A stretch of DNA of 64,000 nt, taken from Stenopsyche tienmushanensis (lineage: Eukaryota > Arthropoda > Insecta > Trichoptera > Stenopsychidae). The position numbers and the translations under genes were made by a program. The notes below the pieces were generated by a model. That model had not been told where the DNA came from. It was given only the letters and a program-made list of their open reading frames with translations, and made no database searches. The DNA lies in NCBI GenBank assembly GCA_008973525.1, contig WACJ01000047.1, forward strand, positions 682,001 through 746,000, given 5' to 3'. Of the stretch, positions 10,473-24,073 are shown piece after piece (positions within the stretch are counted from its first letter, which is position 1; each line of letters begins with the position of its first letter).

Positions 10473-13400
10473 ATGCCTTTCAAAATTAAGTTGAAGAAGT
10501 CGAGGCAGTACAACGTAGTCTCGAAGAGCCTGTTCGTGATCAGCATCGAGCTGCTGGACGGCGTCGTGGTGGAATGCACCCTCGGATCCGAAAGCCTCGG
10601 CCAGGAATGTCTGGACAACGTATGTCAGCGACTGTCCGTGTATCAGCCCGAGTTTTTCGGGCTGAGGTACGTTTCGCGGAGTCGCGGGCCGCGATGGGTG
10701 GACTTGGAGCGACCACTGAAGCGTCAGCTCGACAAGCACGCTGCCTCTCACCAGCTCTATTTGCGCGTCATGTATTATGTTACCGCAGGCACCGGGACGT
10801 CACCCATCGTCGACGAAAACACTCGCTACCACTATTTCTTGCAGCTAAAAAATGATCTACTCGAAGGCAAGATTGTCTGCGATTGTCGACAGGCTGTCCT
10901 ACTCGCTTCTTATAGCCGACAGGCAGAATACGGCAACCACGACACTGAGAGGCACACCGTTGACTATTTGAAAAATTTGCTCTCTTTTCCTAAACGGATG
11001 AAGGAAGGTGGGGTAATAATAGACAGCAGCAGATTGGTTGACGGTCAGTTAGAGTATCTCACTGCAGCAGTTATTCAACATCATCAGACACTCCACAATC
11101 TTCCACAAGTATGTTTTGACATAAATATAAAATGCACGTTTTATCAAACCCTATTTATATTTTCGTGATGGCTTATTACTTTATTAAAGTGGAAATTATT
11201 TAAGATAAGATCATGCCAGAGGAGATATTTTTTGATATTGAAAAAATATTTTTGATGTTAAAATAACGAGTCGAGATAGAACATTTAAATATTTTACCTA
11301 GACATTCTATTTATCAACACTTAACATGCTAAATTAACTTTATCAGATAAAAACACAATATGTTAAGGTAAATAAAATTGCCATATGTGAGATATTGAAA
11401 TTTTATGCTACGAATGATTAAAATCTCATTTATTATTGTTTAAATTGGTACCTACCTATGGGCACATGGCGTTTTATGTATCTATTGCTTATTGTCAGGT
11501 GTCTTTATAAATAGAAGTGGAAACGGAATACAATTTTGTGCCTATTGGGTTAATATTAATGTTCTTCTGGAATCTTGAATTTTTTTGTTATATCGATGAA
11601 ATTACATAGCTTTTTGTCAGGATCAAAATATTATCTCATGGTAATTTTTGTCTTATATGATTTCTACTGCATAGGAATATCAAAAGAATCTGAAAATTTG
11701 ATTTTAAATCTTTGATTAAAGACTTTGAAAACCAAGTCAAAATGATGATGGCACTGCAATTTATTTTTATCATTCATGTAATTTGACACATCTTAATAGA
11801 TAAGTTGGATTGAAATCAGATGCGAATCCTATTTTGAAGAATTTTAGTGATATACAGTTGAGTTTCTTTGTGTGATACATTTGAGAACCACATATAACAG
11901 CAGTGAAGGTTTTCTTTTGCTTCTTTATTGTTTTGTAGATATTTGATGATATACAAAGTTGTTTCAATAATTTCATCAGTACTGCATTGCTTTAAAATCA
12001 CATTCAAAAGAGAAACTCGCTTTGTACAGAAAAGTATAAAAATACTATAAATTCAAATTGATTTCTATAATTCACTAGTTTTATTTAAAGTTATGTTTAG
12101 AAAAACCATATGTATATTATAAAAGGAAGATATAGAAAAATGGCTTAATTTTTAAATATACATTTTATAACGAAACAAAGAACTGTTGTATTCATTCAAT
12201 TTATACTATGCTGTCATATTTATTATTTGATTTCAAATAACAATAAATAATTCCTGAGTCATTTTAATTATAAAAGTTATTTTCCTCATGATTGTTTAGT
12301 TAAAATATACACTTAAAATTTTGTCATCCAAGAATGTATTACGTAAAAAGTTGACTATTGATTTGTTTTTTGTAACTCATTGATTGTTTTTATCTGCTGT
12401 ATTGCTCACGAGATTTTGCATTCATTTGATCAAATAACAGAGATAATATATGCACACACTTTAGTGCAGAAGAATCATTTTATGACACAGGCGAGATAAA
12501 GTTTTATAAAAATATATGATTGACGAATGCAATCTGATAGATGTGTCACTATATTGATTGCCCGATAAGAATGATTGGTCATAAGAATTTTTGGCACTGT
12601 GGTAATTCATCATTTCCGTATTTCAGGCACAAGCCGAAGAAGGTTACATTAGCACTTGTCAGTTGTTGAGTGGATACGGACAGGAGACTTTTGTTGCCCA
12701 AGAAAATTCCCGATCGAACGAAGTCGATATATCTATTTCTCTAAATGGTATAACATTTGCTACCAAAAATTCTGAGACGCCTAAATTTTACAGGTAACAT
12801 TATTATATTATTTTGATCCTTATTAATTCAAATAACTTATTTTTATATGTGTATGTGATCATTAAATAGTCTGTAAAACAGTAGTTTTAATCTGAAGAAC
12901 TATGATTTTTTAATATTTATTTACTTTGTGAATCATCTTTGAATTAAATTTTTGAAATAATTATTATGATATTAACGTGCTTGCCAGACCAAGTGTTACC
13001 AATTTAAAATATCAAATCATCCAAAATTATATAATATTTTGTTTAAAAATTTACAGATAAAAGTGAGAAAACATTTGTATTTCATTAATTTGAGCTTATT
13101 GTTCAAAAATGTCAATGTCTTGAAATTGTGTACAGTTTGATAGTTTTATTTAGCGTAATAAGCTTGTTTACAGTATTTTTTAAATACAGTCAGCCCTGCT
13201 ATAAAGCGCATTTCTATACCATATTTTTCATTATCTTTTGCAGCGGTCTTTTTCTATAGCGCTTCATTATGTTTTGTCTCATGACTTCACTAATCGTTTT
13301 TGGTGAGATTCCAGAGATAACACCAACAATGCACTTGTAAGCAAACTAAACAAAAAAAATGCTAATTTCTTTAAAATCGCCCATATCAATTAAAAAAACC

Positions 13401-16400
13401 TAATGCCAAATTTTGTATGGGCGCCTAACTTTCTATAAAGTTCGTTCTTATACTGCGGTCCCAATCTTGACGTTATAGGAGGGTTGACTGTATTTAGTTT
13501 TAAGCGTATGCAACATACTAAATTATCACTTTTATTTATTTTTAGATGGACAGATATAAAAAATGTAATAAATCATAAACGCAGCTTTAGTATTGAATGT
13601 GAAAATTCAGCAGATAACGCATCATTCACTTTTGAAACTACCGATGATGGAAAATATGTTTGGCGTATGTGTGTATTGCAGCATACTTTCTACACTAATC
13701 TTCCTCATGTTTTGCTGAATTCTAAAACCCAAAGTGGTGCAGTAGAATATCTACCTCAACCTAAATTTCAGGTTAGTGTCTTTAATTTGAATATTTTTAT
13801 AATTGAATGTATGTTAATGTGATGCTTTAATTTCATATTTAGAATGATGGAATTGCCGACAGCCGTGATGATTTAGATTGTGTGGCTTTAAACAAGGAGA
13901 GCAGTGCTAGTATACCTGGTTTGTTAGAAGCGTCAGAATTAAAACCTCTTTCGTATGGTGGATCCCAACAAGAACTCCAGTCAGCGTTATCTCAACCGTT
14001 GCTCAATTCACAGAGAGCTTTGTCGACTTCTTGTTTGGATCTCACAGTTTCAAATAGTCAACTTCAATCACAGAACGATATAGACAAGTTAAGGTATTTT
14101 TTTAAACCGTGCTATAATTACAATTTTTTTAAAATGTGTTTTAATAACTCTTGATTTTTATTTGCAGAGCTTTTTTACCTCAGTATAGAGCAGCACCCGA
14201 TTACGATACTGCTGTACAGCAGAAGTATAATCAACAAGTACCGGCAGTGCATTTCACTAGCCCTCCTCATTCGTCATCTCATAATCTTATTCCGAATTCA
14301 TCAAATTCAACTAATCCATTGGTTTATGGTTCTCAACCGGAAATTCATAGACCCATTCATTATCCCGATGTTACAAGACACACTGCTGCTATAAGTAGAC
14401 ATCATGATGATTTGCCATATAGTTTAAACGCTTTGAGGCATGATGGATATGCAGGTTTACCTATTGAAAGCGGTTTGATGCAAACAGGAATACATCAGCC
14501 AGTCCACTATTTAAATGTTTATAAACCTCCACCACCGTATCCCTCGAATGGTCTTGTTTCAAATTCTACTCCCGATTTGGCCATAGCTAGTCAAAGTATA
14601 AATCCTACCGGTTATCACAGGAGCTATATAAGCCCTCACGTGTCCGGCTCTAGTCCAGATTTAGTTTCTTCTAGAACATTTTTAAGCAGGCAATATTTAA
14701 CTCGGTTACATGGGGGCAATGCACATAATGTTATGGGCTATCTTGGAATTCAGAATGTGATGCCGTCTGCTCATGGTACATATGAAAATCTTGCATCAGT
14801 CATGGATGCCCCAAGTAGACATATAATAATTGAAACACCTCATCCTTTGACCAATCACATTCAAAGAGTATGTGACGAAAGAGGTAATATCATGTATTGT
14901 ATGCCAGCAACTCAGGTGCCGTATAGAAGTCATATGGTTTTGCAACATCAGAAATTAAATACAGTTAGCGATTCTCAGGAACCGATTTATGAAAACGTTC
15001 CATTGCCTTGGCAGAGTGAAAAAGCACAATTGCCTTTGCGCGATAGGGCATACAGTTTTACATCTGCTCCAGATATTAGCAGAGTTACCGAAAGAAAAAT
15101 TAGTCACCCAACCTCTATTATCTTAAATAATAATCAAACAGTTCAACCGAATACTTCTGCTAGTATTCCAGCAGCTTTTAATCAAAATGTACAGATAAAT
15201 AATGTAAATTATTCAACAGATAGTCATTATGTAAATGCACATATTTTAAAGGCAAATAACAATGTCATTGGACAAACAAACGAAAACAATGTGATTGTAA
15301 ATGAAAAAACAAGCTCGAAAACGGACCTTCAAGATATTACTAGTTCTCTCAGATCTTTATCAGTAACAAAAGATTTTGGTGCCAATGAAGTCGATAGTAA
15401 TACATCCTTAAAAGGATCTGCTACTGGATTAAATATTTCTTCTAATTCATTGATTCAAAAATCCGATAGCAACAATGTTACTACAATAACAATCAGTGCT
15501 TCCTCTGATCCTCAAACGTATGGACATGGAAAAATACAAATGGGATACGGAAAAAAGATGAGCTTATCAGAAAATTCACATTATTCAGAATATTCACCAC
15601 AAAATAGCGGCTTAGATTTCACAGCTCCCGCTTCATCGTATTTTGACACGACTCAAAGCACTTGCGATTTGGAAATAAGTGGCACATCATCAAATGCAAG
15701 CAGCACTGTTCAAGGCAAAGAAAAGAAAAGACGTCGTTGGATGATTTTTGGGGGAAGAAGTAACAAAACGGAAATTAAGAGTGCAACTCTCGGCAGAGAC
15801 AAGGGAAAGAAAAATCAATCATATCAGGAATCGACGGAAAAACATAGATGGTCTACCGCACTGCCCAAATTACAACCACTCCCGCCTAGTATATCTAAGG
15901 AAGCAATGGTAATTCATTAGAGCACAATTAAATATTTTATCATTTTTGTTTGTTATAAAATTTGTATATGAATTTCTAGTGTCAGCTATTAGAACGAAAA
16001 ATGGCCGATACGCAACTTTCATTTGCGTTTGAGCGCATACCGAAAGGCCGAGAGAGCAACACGGACATGACAACGGCATTGTTTCCAGAAAATTCACATT
16101 TAAACGCTGGTAACATAGAGTATTTACCATACGAAGACAATAGAGTGCGTTTAACTCCAACCAAAACAAACAAATTTGGCTATATTAATGCATCACATAT
16201 TACCGTAAGACATCTCAGTTTTATATATTTTTTAAATTAATAATACGATAAATGAAGAGGCGATATAAATTATTTTTGAAATTATAGGCTACAGTGGGGA
16301 GCAACCAGCGTTTTTACATAGCGTGTTCTGTTCCAAGCCAAGGAATTACGGTTCCTTTGATTAGTTCTATTTTTTGGCAAGCTGTCTGGGAGGCAGGTGC

Positions 16401-17917
16401 GCGCGTTTTAGCTTACGTTTCCAATAATACTACGCCAGATCATCTACCTGAATTGCTACCGGGACGTACAAAAGATTACGGACAGGTAATATTAAGTTTG
16501 TAATTCATTGCCCGAAGAAATATTTTGCATATTGAAATTTAATTGTATTTTTCAGTATCAAGTATTCGTCGAATCAAGTCAGGCATCCGAATACGTTATA
16601 ACGACGCGATTAAGACTGATGAATGGGAAGACAGGTATGAGCAATACTGGCACGATGGGACAAATGAGAACTGTTTGGCATTTACAATATATTGATTGGC
16701 CAGATAACATAACTATTCCGAAATCGACCGATCATTTCTTAGGTTATTATTTTTTATTAAAAGTGTCTTAATTGTCGGTTAATGTATTCAAAATTATTTA
16801 ATAAATACAAATGTTTAACAGGTTTTCTTGAAGAGTTATCGGCTGTTCGACAACATTGTGCCAGTGAAATTACACCTTTACATAATGCCAATCCACCGGT
16901 ATTTGTTGCATGCTTACAAGGAGCTGGTCGAACTGGTGTGACCATAGCTGCAGATTTGCTTCTTTATACATTAGAACATAATCAGGTATTTCCGAATTCT
17001 TATTATAGTAATTTTATTGTATTATAACGTAGACCTATAGTCATATCCAGGTATGAAGGCCGATCGGGAAATTCTCCTGCGTTGTGTCAAAGGTTCTACT
17101 TCAGGACCTGTTGGACACGCAGACCTAATGGCTGGTCCCTGCGCATACGGTGCATTCAAGATAGTTTTGGCACCAAATGTGCGGAAGGAGGATTCTACAG
17201 AGAATAATTCCGTAGTCTACTTCTTCAATTGTTATTAAATGTAGAATCTTATAGACAACTATCTGGCATCTGGACTTAATAATAGACTTCCATTTTCCGG
17301 ACTAAACTAGCTCCTGCTAGAACTGGCAGTGAGTTGTACAAATCCTCTTATTCCCTACAAATACTGGCAGTAGCCAAGGTGGAGCAGGAGTATGTTCCCA
17401 ACAATACCCCTTGATTCATTGACTTCTACGCCTGGTGCGTATGTTTTTATATAACCAGTGTAAACTGGCGTCACAGTGCAAGTACGGAGGTATGTGGTGG
17501 GACCTAAAAAAAAGAACAAAACCTTTGCTGACATAAGACGGTCAGCTATCTTTGTTGCTGCGATGTGGTAACTGCGTTCTTCAGACGCTAGACTTACACC
17601 GGAGGGGTGCTCAAAACCGCAAGGGATCGCTCGAAAGATGACCCCTATACGGTGATGTATAGGCGGCTCAGAATGTCGGTCTGGCTTTGATTAACGACTT
17701 TATAACTTTCGGTGACGAATTCAGGAACAGAAGCTAATTAAATTTATATTTTTTGTATTCTAAATTATGTTATCATTGTTTCCCGCAGGAATTAGATATA
17801 CAGAGAGTTATAGGACTGCTTCATCAGCAACGTGCTAATCTTCTTCAGAATGTACATCAATATCGCTTCATTCATGGACTTTTAATACATTATCTTAAGC
17901 AAACGAGACTTATATAG
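10473..17917 (+). CDS. Pez: Pez/PTPN14-PTPN21-type FERM protein tyrosine phosphatase
   Basis: Ten exons: 10473-11108, 12627-12793, 13546-13771, 13843-14093, 14168-15908, 15980-16204, 16288-16485, 16556-16742, 16822-16985 and 17789-17917, giving 1,307 residues with every phase continuous. The start MPFKIKLKKSRQYNVVSK matches the family. The FERM domain covers about residues 20-310. A long, poorly conserved linker follows. It keeps APDYDTAV, a WW-binding KPPPPYPS motif (about 545) and SGSSPDLVSSR, all found in PTPN14. The C-terminal PTP domain (about 1012-1305) keeps YINASHI, HLQYIDWPD (Asp about 1198) and Cys1241/Arg1247. However, the signature reads VACLQGAGRTG instead of VHCSAGxGRTG. In flies Pez works with Kibra to restrain Yorkie; a cortical, Hippo-linked role is inferred. 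Intron 2 holds a MITE and intron 9 LINE debris. Confidence 0.93.
13187..13490. mobile_element. pogo-like MITE in Pez intron 2
   Basis: The left end is CAGTCAGCCCTGCTATAAAG and the inverted right end is CAGTCAACCCTCCTATAACG. TA flanks both sides (13185-13186 and 13491-13492). The 304-bp interior has no frame. The ends are typical of non-autonomous pogo/Tigger elements, and it is a different family from the one at 425-1153. Confidence 0.8.
17050..17240 (+). pseudogene. LINE ORF2 C-terminal remnant (family 2), in Pez intron 9
   Basis: It translates as ADREILLRCVKGSTSGPVGH, then ADLMAGPCAYGAFK, and is collinear with the remnants at 8390 and 5150. It lies in the sense orientation in the large last intron and is only a 3' piece. 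Confidence 0.6.
17500..17725. repeat. 220-bp dispersed repeat, copy 1 (Pez intron 9)
   Basis: Most of this stretch is repeated at 37740-37975. Shared blocks include TGCTCAAAACCGC, ACGGTGATG and GGTGACG/AGATTCAGGAACAG. It is GC-richer than its flanks and has no open frame in common with the second copy. It may be the 3' UTR of the LINE whose ORF tail lies just upstream at 17050. Confidence 0.6.
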
Positions 17918-17944
17918 TTGATAAATATTTTAATACTGCAGTTA

Positions 17945-17950
17945 AATAAA
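17945..17950 (+). terminator. Candidate polyadenylation signal for Pez
   Basis: AATAAA lies 28 bases after the Pez stop codon. Other AATAAA motifs occur further downstream in this AT-rich region, so the real 3' end may be much later. Confidence 0.35.
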
Positions 17951-20900
17951 GGGTAAATTCACAGTTTGGATTGCTGTGGCCTTAGAAACTGTACTGAATT
18001 CGGTAATAATTTAGAAGTCGTATACATCACTAATATGTTTGAAATGTATCGAAAATCAAAGTTTATAAATCATGTGCCTGATTTGTATTGATAAAGTAAA
18101 AAACAAGCTCAAATATAAAATTTATCTGAAATACTCTCAATTTATAGGTAAGTGGTCCATCTCATTTACATGTATATATTTTGTTTAAAGATGACTAATA
18201 TACATATATATATAGGAAAATTAGATTATATTTATAAGATAAAAATATGAATTTGGAGAAAGCGTAATTGTATTCTAGGATATACGCATTGGATTTAATA
18301 CTGAAGCATGAAAATTACTTTTTCACCTTTTTATTTGTAGTGATCGAGAGTTATGAATTTCATATGTGAAACATTTACTCTGCGTAAATGAGTAGACGGA
18401 AAAGGTTATCCGGGTAGCTCTGTTTCAAATCAACATGCTAGTTTTTTATTAAACTATGTAATGTATGGTACAGCTAGTTTGTTTCCCACCTATTAAAAGC
18501 ACTTTATAATATTAGCAATCGCTAGTTACTAGATTTTTTAAATTTATTTTGACAATCACCGATTCTAACATATCAGTAATGTAACGCAAAGAGATTATTT
18601 TGAGGCAGCTTTATTAGTTTTGTATTTTTTGAATTCACCATTCGCATTGAATTTTTTCTTTACTTTCAATGCTATCACACGTGAAAATTGTATCCACATG
18701 GTGAATTATTCGCATGCAAATTGATTGAACTAGTCATCATGGTACTTTGTTCAAATTTTGTGTTTAAGTTAGACGAATTTTTATTGTAAATACATGATTT
18801 TAATGTAAAAATTACGATATTCATATTATCATTGTACCACGTTGGCATTATATTATTGAAATTATTAAATATAGCTTTTTATAGGATATGATGTAATGAA
18901 GCACTTGTTTCTGTGATTTCTGCATTAGAGGTATCGTAAAATTAGCATGCAGTCATTCTTATAATTGACAAATGCAGAAAATAATATGTATAACAAATAT
19001 CGTGAAAGATTTTAATTAATATTATGATTATTTGGTTAACTGCCATGTATTAAAAACATTAGAATTTTTACTATATAAAATCTGAATGCACACCAAATTC
19101 AGTTATCATATTTTTCTGGATGTATCCCAAGACGGCACTGACAAATATAATTTAAGAATATAGCAACTAGAATTAAAGTATGATGCGTAGATGCTCTCGA
19201 CCGCATCTATAGACGCTTGTGGCAGTTAACCGATTGAAGTGTATCTTAACTGACGCTCTGGAATTGTAGGGTTCATTATTTTTCGATTGAAAATATTTAG
19301 ATCCAATTTATTAATACCTCAATTATAACAATCCTTCAAATATTAGTTAAAGTGAAAAGAAATGTCAATTTTTTTTATCACGAAGCGAATGTTCTAATGA
19401 CTTGAAAAAATGATAGTCTGAAGGTGCAATATCAGGAGAATATGGTGGATGTTGCAGCACTTCCAAATCCAGCTCCCTGTTCTGTTGTTCTGGTAATCTT
19501 TGCTGCGTGTGGTCTTGCATTATCACACTGTAATATTCTTTGGTTTTTAATTAACACTGATCGCTTTTTGAGCATTTATATCCAAATGTGCACAGTATAG
19601 CTCTGCTGTGACGGTTTGGTCCGTTTTTAATAATTCGTGGTGAATTACACCAATAAAATCCCACCAAATACAAAAGAAGACCTTTTTCAAGGATAATGAC
19701 AGTCGAGGGGTAGAAACAGGTACTTGATTTGAAGAAAGCCATTGTTTTTTCTTCTCGGGCCGTTGTAAAGGACCCACTTCTCATCTCCAGTAACGATCCT
19801 TCTTAAAAATGGTTTGGTTTCATACAGTAACCTGAGGCAAACTGATGGCAAAGCACACAACCAAAAAAATTGATATTTCTTTTCACTTTACCTTATATAT
19901 TTAAGCCATAATTTTACTAAAACATATTTTGCATTACTTTCAATGTGAACCTTTCGCTGGTAATGTTAAAATAATATTATTCAAGATCAGTTGGAGTAAT
20001 TGCATGAATATTGTGAATAAAAATCAGAGTTATGATCATTGATCAATCAAAAGGCCATAATGTAATTTTTGCGATTTAGCCATCAGAGAATGCGTGTAAC
20101 TTTAATATTAATTATTATATTGTATGGGATTCCAATTAACACATTATCATTGTTGATTCATCTATTTTACAATTGGTCTTCCGTGGAGTTAGAATCTTAT
20201 TTCTAAAATAATATTTATATGTATAGATATCCTTCATTAGCCAAAGGCGCATCCATCCATGTGCTTTGGATAATTTGTTACGAAATATATTATTAAGTAG
20301 GTTATATTATTTAGTTACCATCGAAAGGTTAGAGCTCAACTAAAATACAATAATTTACCATTAAATATATGAATTGAAAGAGTCAAGCTTCTTGTACACA
20401 ATCACAATGTATCCTGTTTTACGATAAGTCAATTTAATAAGTATATGTTTTAACTAGACTAATGCATCCATGAATTGTTCTTCATTTTGGAATAAAAGTA
20501 TAATTTTACCTAATACATTTTTCAACTGGATGTCATATATTATGATTGTTTGTGAATATTTAATAAAAATATATTAGCATGAAATCACGAAATAAATATA
20601 TATTTATATGAACTGTTTTTAAAAATGCGGTCTTATGAATGGATCACTAGTTGATTGTTTAAGATAATTTAGAATCGATTGCGTTCATTTTTTTCAAAGA
20701 TCAGAAAATAAATGAGCATAATTTAAAATATCTGTTTATAGGAAATATATTTTTCTAGATATACGTAAACTTAGATTATAATAGTTTTGGGAAGTGAATG
20801 CCATATTTAGATGCTGCTGTCATAAGATAACACCGAAGTAGTCTTATTTAAATGGTCGCTCAATTATTGACAACACGAAACAAGTCATTATTAGTATAAT

Positions 20901-22715
20901 AGTTAAATGTATCGTAAGTATTTGATTTGATCCTTCATAAGCGTCTTCACTAAGCATACATTTTTAAACGTCCTCGACTGAGATTGTTTATTAACTACAT
21001 GTATTATGCATTTTTAAGCTTTATTTTTCGTTTAAGCGTATTTTAAAAGAAAACTTATGTTTAATTAGTTTGCAATTGAAAGAAAAAAATATATATATTC
21101 TCTTTTTTGTTACAGTCAATTTTACATGAATTGTAATTGCGAGGAATAAAAATATTTGTAGTATATTAACGGCAATAGCATTAACTTTTTGTGACACAAT
21201 GTTTTTAGCGACCGATACCTATAAGGGTCTATAATTTTTTTTTTATTCTGTAATTCGCAACTGAAAAGTTGTCGGCTTTCATTTTAAACGTATTTAATTT
21301 GATGGAGATTAAATTTTCAAAATATAAATGTAAATAAAAAAAGTGTCCGTATAAAAGTAATGTGGTTTTTAAGGCTGTTTGACAAAATTGAAAGATCTGA
21401 TATTATTTTGTATATTATTTATTGTAAAGTATACATATAAAATATTTCAATAACAATTTTTTTTCTCTGGTTTGATGAGAATTAAAGAGCTTTACATTTT
21501 TTCTTAATATATATTTTACACATATTTTTAAGGCATACTCATAGAACATTATATGCCGTTTAAGATGTATTCAAAATATTAAATTTTATGTGCCTTAGAA
21601 ATTATACTTATTTGTAAACACAATGAAATGTATTATGTATGATTTTTGAAAAGTATTTTACTATTTAGTGCCTTGAAGTTTATATATCATGTATATTTTT
21701 TCATAAGGTGTTTACATATTCAAATGTATATTTATACAATTATGACAATTAAAATTCAAAGTTATAATTGAGTGTTTTACTGATAAACTGAAAATGTTTT
21801 TATTTAATAAATCGGTGTGTACATGAAGTAAATTTGCAACCTAGAAAAAAAAAATTAAGTTCCACACGATGGAAAAATCGAAGAATATTTCACACTTACT
21901 ATTGTTTATTGTAAATGAAAGAAATTGATATAAATTAACATTGCAACGATTGTAAAATCCAGTTCCAATAAATTAAGAATTGAAAGACCTGATTGAAAGA
22001 AAACATTGAAAATCATTATAACTTCTTAATTGTAAAAAATATATACTCAATGTATGAAATTTTTGTTCACTTGTCCTAAAATGTTTTTTCATACACAAGA
22101 AACATTAAATCAATATTTATCAATTCGGATTAGTTTTTTCATGTCGGCATGTAGTACAGATAACAAATACATTTGGTTTAATAATTTACGAGAGGTAAAA
22201 TAGTATATTTGTTATTCTGTATACAAGTTAAATCCTCACTCCCGAGCTGTTGGTATAATTTCATTAGAATCCACATATATGTAGATTGACAGATATATCG
22301 TTGATATGAGTGTTTGACAAGGATCAATGATACATTTTTAAGCAGAAGCATTCACATTTATGGATGTGAAAAAATGATAAAATACTTTTTGAATCATGAC
22401 AAGCCCAATATAATTTTTAGAGTCTATGAATTTCTTATAAATAAGCTTCTATACCTTTGGAAATTTTTAATTTCAACACTCCTCATTCATGTTTCACAAT
22501 AAGTGAATAAAATATGGTTATAACATTGTTGTGCAATTTGAGATAAGCAATATTAAACGTCTACGTTTCAAGAAAGCTGGGAGTGAAAGATCGATTGGAG
22601 AAAATTAAATTTGACCCAGTCCAAGTTTGTAAAAATATATCGGAGCAAGTTAAAAATTTACATTCTAAATAAATACTATCAATATCTTATAGTTAAAGAT
22701 CATCACGATTTTTTA
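17951..22715. other. AT-rich interval between Pez and cyclin K; no gene seen
   Basis: Apart from a mariner relic (19380-19815) I see no coding sequence, RNA gene or structured repeat. Short open frames have no splice context or family resemblance. Pez and cyclin K are convergent, so part of this interval is probably 3' UTR. Confidence 0.5.
19380..19815 (-). pseudogene. mariner transposase relic, catalytic part
   Basis: Read on the minus strand and across frameshifts, the piece gives RRIVTGDEKWVLYN, CIWWDFIGVIHHELL, QCDNARPHAAK and HPPYSPDIAPSDYHFFKSLE. These are the landmark blocks of a mariner D,D34D transposase: TGDE for the first Asp, DNARPH for the second and APSDYH for the third. Stops and frame changes make it inactive. 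The N-terminal third is missing. Confidence 0.85.
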
Positions 22716-24073
22716 TTACTTTGGAAAATATGGTCGCGGCGGAGGAAAATACGAATGACTCGGAATGGGAACCGAAGGCGGAAAGTGTGGAGGTGGCGGT
22801 TCAGTAAAACATGCAGGAGGTCTAGGCAACGTTAAAAGTGGGGGCGGCCCCGGCACTGGCAGCGTGGGCGGGAAAGCTGCGGGATATACCGGAGGTCCAA
22901 ACGATACCGCGGGATATGGAAGTCTCGTAGGATCGATACCTATGATTGATTTTATGGGTTGAGCGTGCAATTCTGGTATTTGTTCTAACCTTTCCGGTCC
23001 ATTTTTGATTGGTGTGATCACCGGCGCTAAATTTCCAGGCGAAATTGACTGCGGAGGAGTGGCAGGCTTCTTCTTCTCTGCTTTGATCGGTTGCGAAGTA
23101 GACGTCGGGGGTACTACCGGACTATCTCCGCCTACTTGTTGGGAAGCCTGATTGGAATACAAGTCTAAAACTTGATGGCAAATATCTTCCAACAGTTCGA
23201 TGGTTATGTCTTCTACGAACATGTCCCACCATGCTTTATGTCTGGGAAGTCTTCCGTTCCAATCGACTGCTTCGAATCGGCTCAGTTTTCCGGCCAAAAA
23301 CATCAACGCAACGGCAATTATTTCAGGTTCCCATTGCAGAGATAGTGTAGTGCTCAAGCTACAAATAAAAATAAAACATATCAACACTGCATACAAAGGC
23401 ACCTTTAGATAATCAGTTCATTCATTATTTAGTTAATTAAAATAATATCCTGATTGATGATCAACGCGAAGGATATTGAATAACGAACTGATCATGTAAA
23501 GGTGCCATAAATTCTTTAAAATTGAACGACTCAAAAGGAACTGGACGAATTAATTTACCTGTCGTTAACAAAGGTCCACGCCATTTGAACCATTTTTTGT
23601 AGCTTGACTTTGTCGCCTTTCAAGCATTTGGCATATTTCAACAGATATCCATAGGGATGCTCAACTTGCAAATCAAATTTGATAGTTTGCAATAGGATTC
23701 TTTCGAGTGTCATGACTTCTTCTTTGGGATCTTCCCCGAAAGTCGAAAACTTATCTTCAGAAAGTAGAAGTTTTGCTTGTTTGATGATGTCTTTGCATTT
23801 TTTTGGCGTTTCTTCAACTTTACCCGCGAGAAATAAACAGCAACACGCGGTAACATATCTCGGGAACGTCCGAAACGAGTGCACGGTGTAGAAGCGATGG
23901 AAGTATACGACACCAGTGGCTGTTGTGCTATACCCTAGGTCCATATGAGTACCGGTGTCTATGATAAACCGGGCACCTTCTTTCCGGTATCTATTTTCCG
24001 TTTCCGCGTTGATGCCATCTAGATACGACGGGCTTCGTGCCAGCTCTTTCTTGTCGTAATACCAGCTCGGCAT
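22716..24073 (-). CDS. CycK: Cyclin K (partner of CDK12/CDK13)
   Basis: There are two exons, 24073-23559 and 23358-22716, with a 200-nt intron, giving 385 residues. The protein starts [20 protein letters not shown]. The first cyclin box contains [32 protein letters not shown] and [20 protein letters not shown]. The second box follows the splice point at [19 protein letters not shown] proline-rich tail ([18 protein letters not shown]) follows, as in the human protein, but it is shorter; human cyclin K is 580 residues. Cyclin K activates CDK12/13, which phosphorylate Ser2 of the RNA polymerase II C-terminal domain during elongation in the nucleus. The residues around the splice junction match cyclin K better than cyclin T. 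The start is the only ATG upstream of the conserved PxWYYDKK block. Confidence 0.93.
23398..23506. repeat. Imperfect 109-bp palindrome in the cyclin K intron
   Basis: The left arm GGCACCTTTAGATAATCAGT pairs with an inverted right arm GGCACCTTTACATGATCAGT. Inner arms around AATATCCT/AGGATATT extend the pairing after a loop-out. It lies wholly inside the 200-nt intron. It could be a small palindromic MITE or a transcribed hairpin. Confidence 0.65.

Noticed and set aside
10392..10855. Arg/Pro-rich frames overlapping the first Pez exon
   Set aside because: Alternative-frame shadows of the GC-rich FERM-coding exon.
22765..22962. Gly-rich plus-strand frame
   Set aside because: Antisense of the proline-rich tail of cyclin K.
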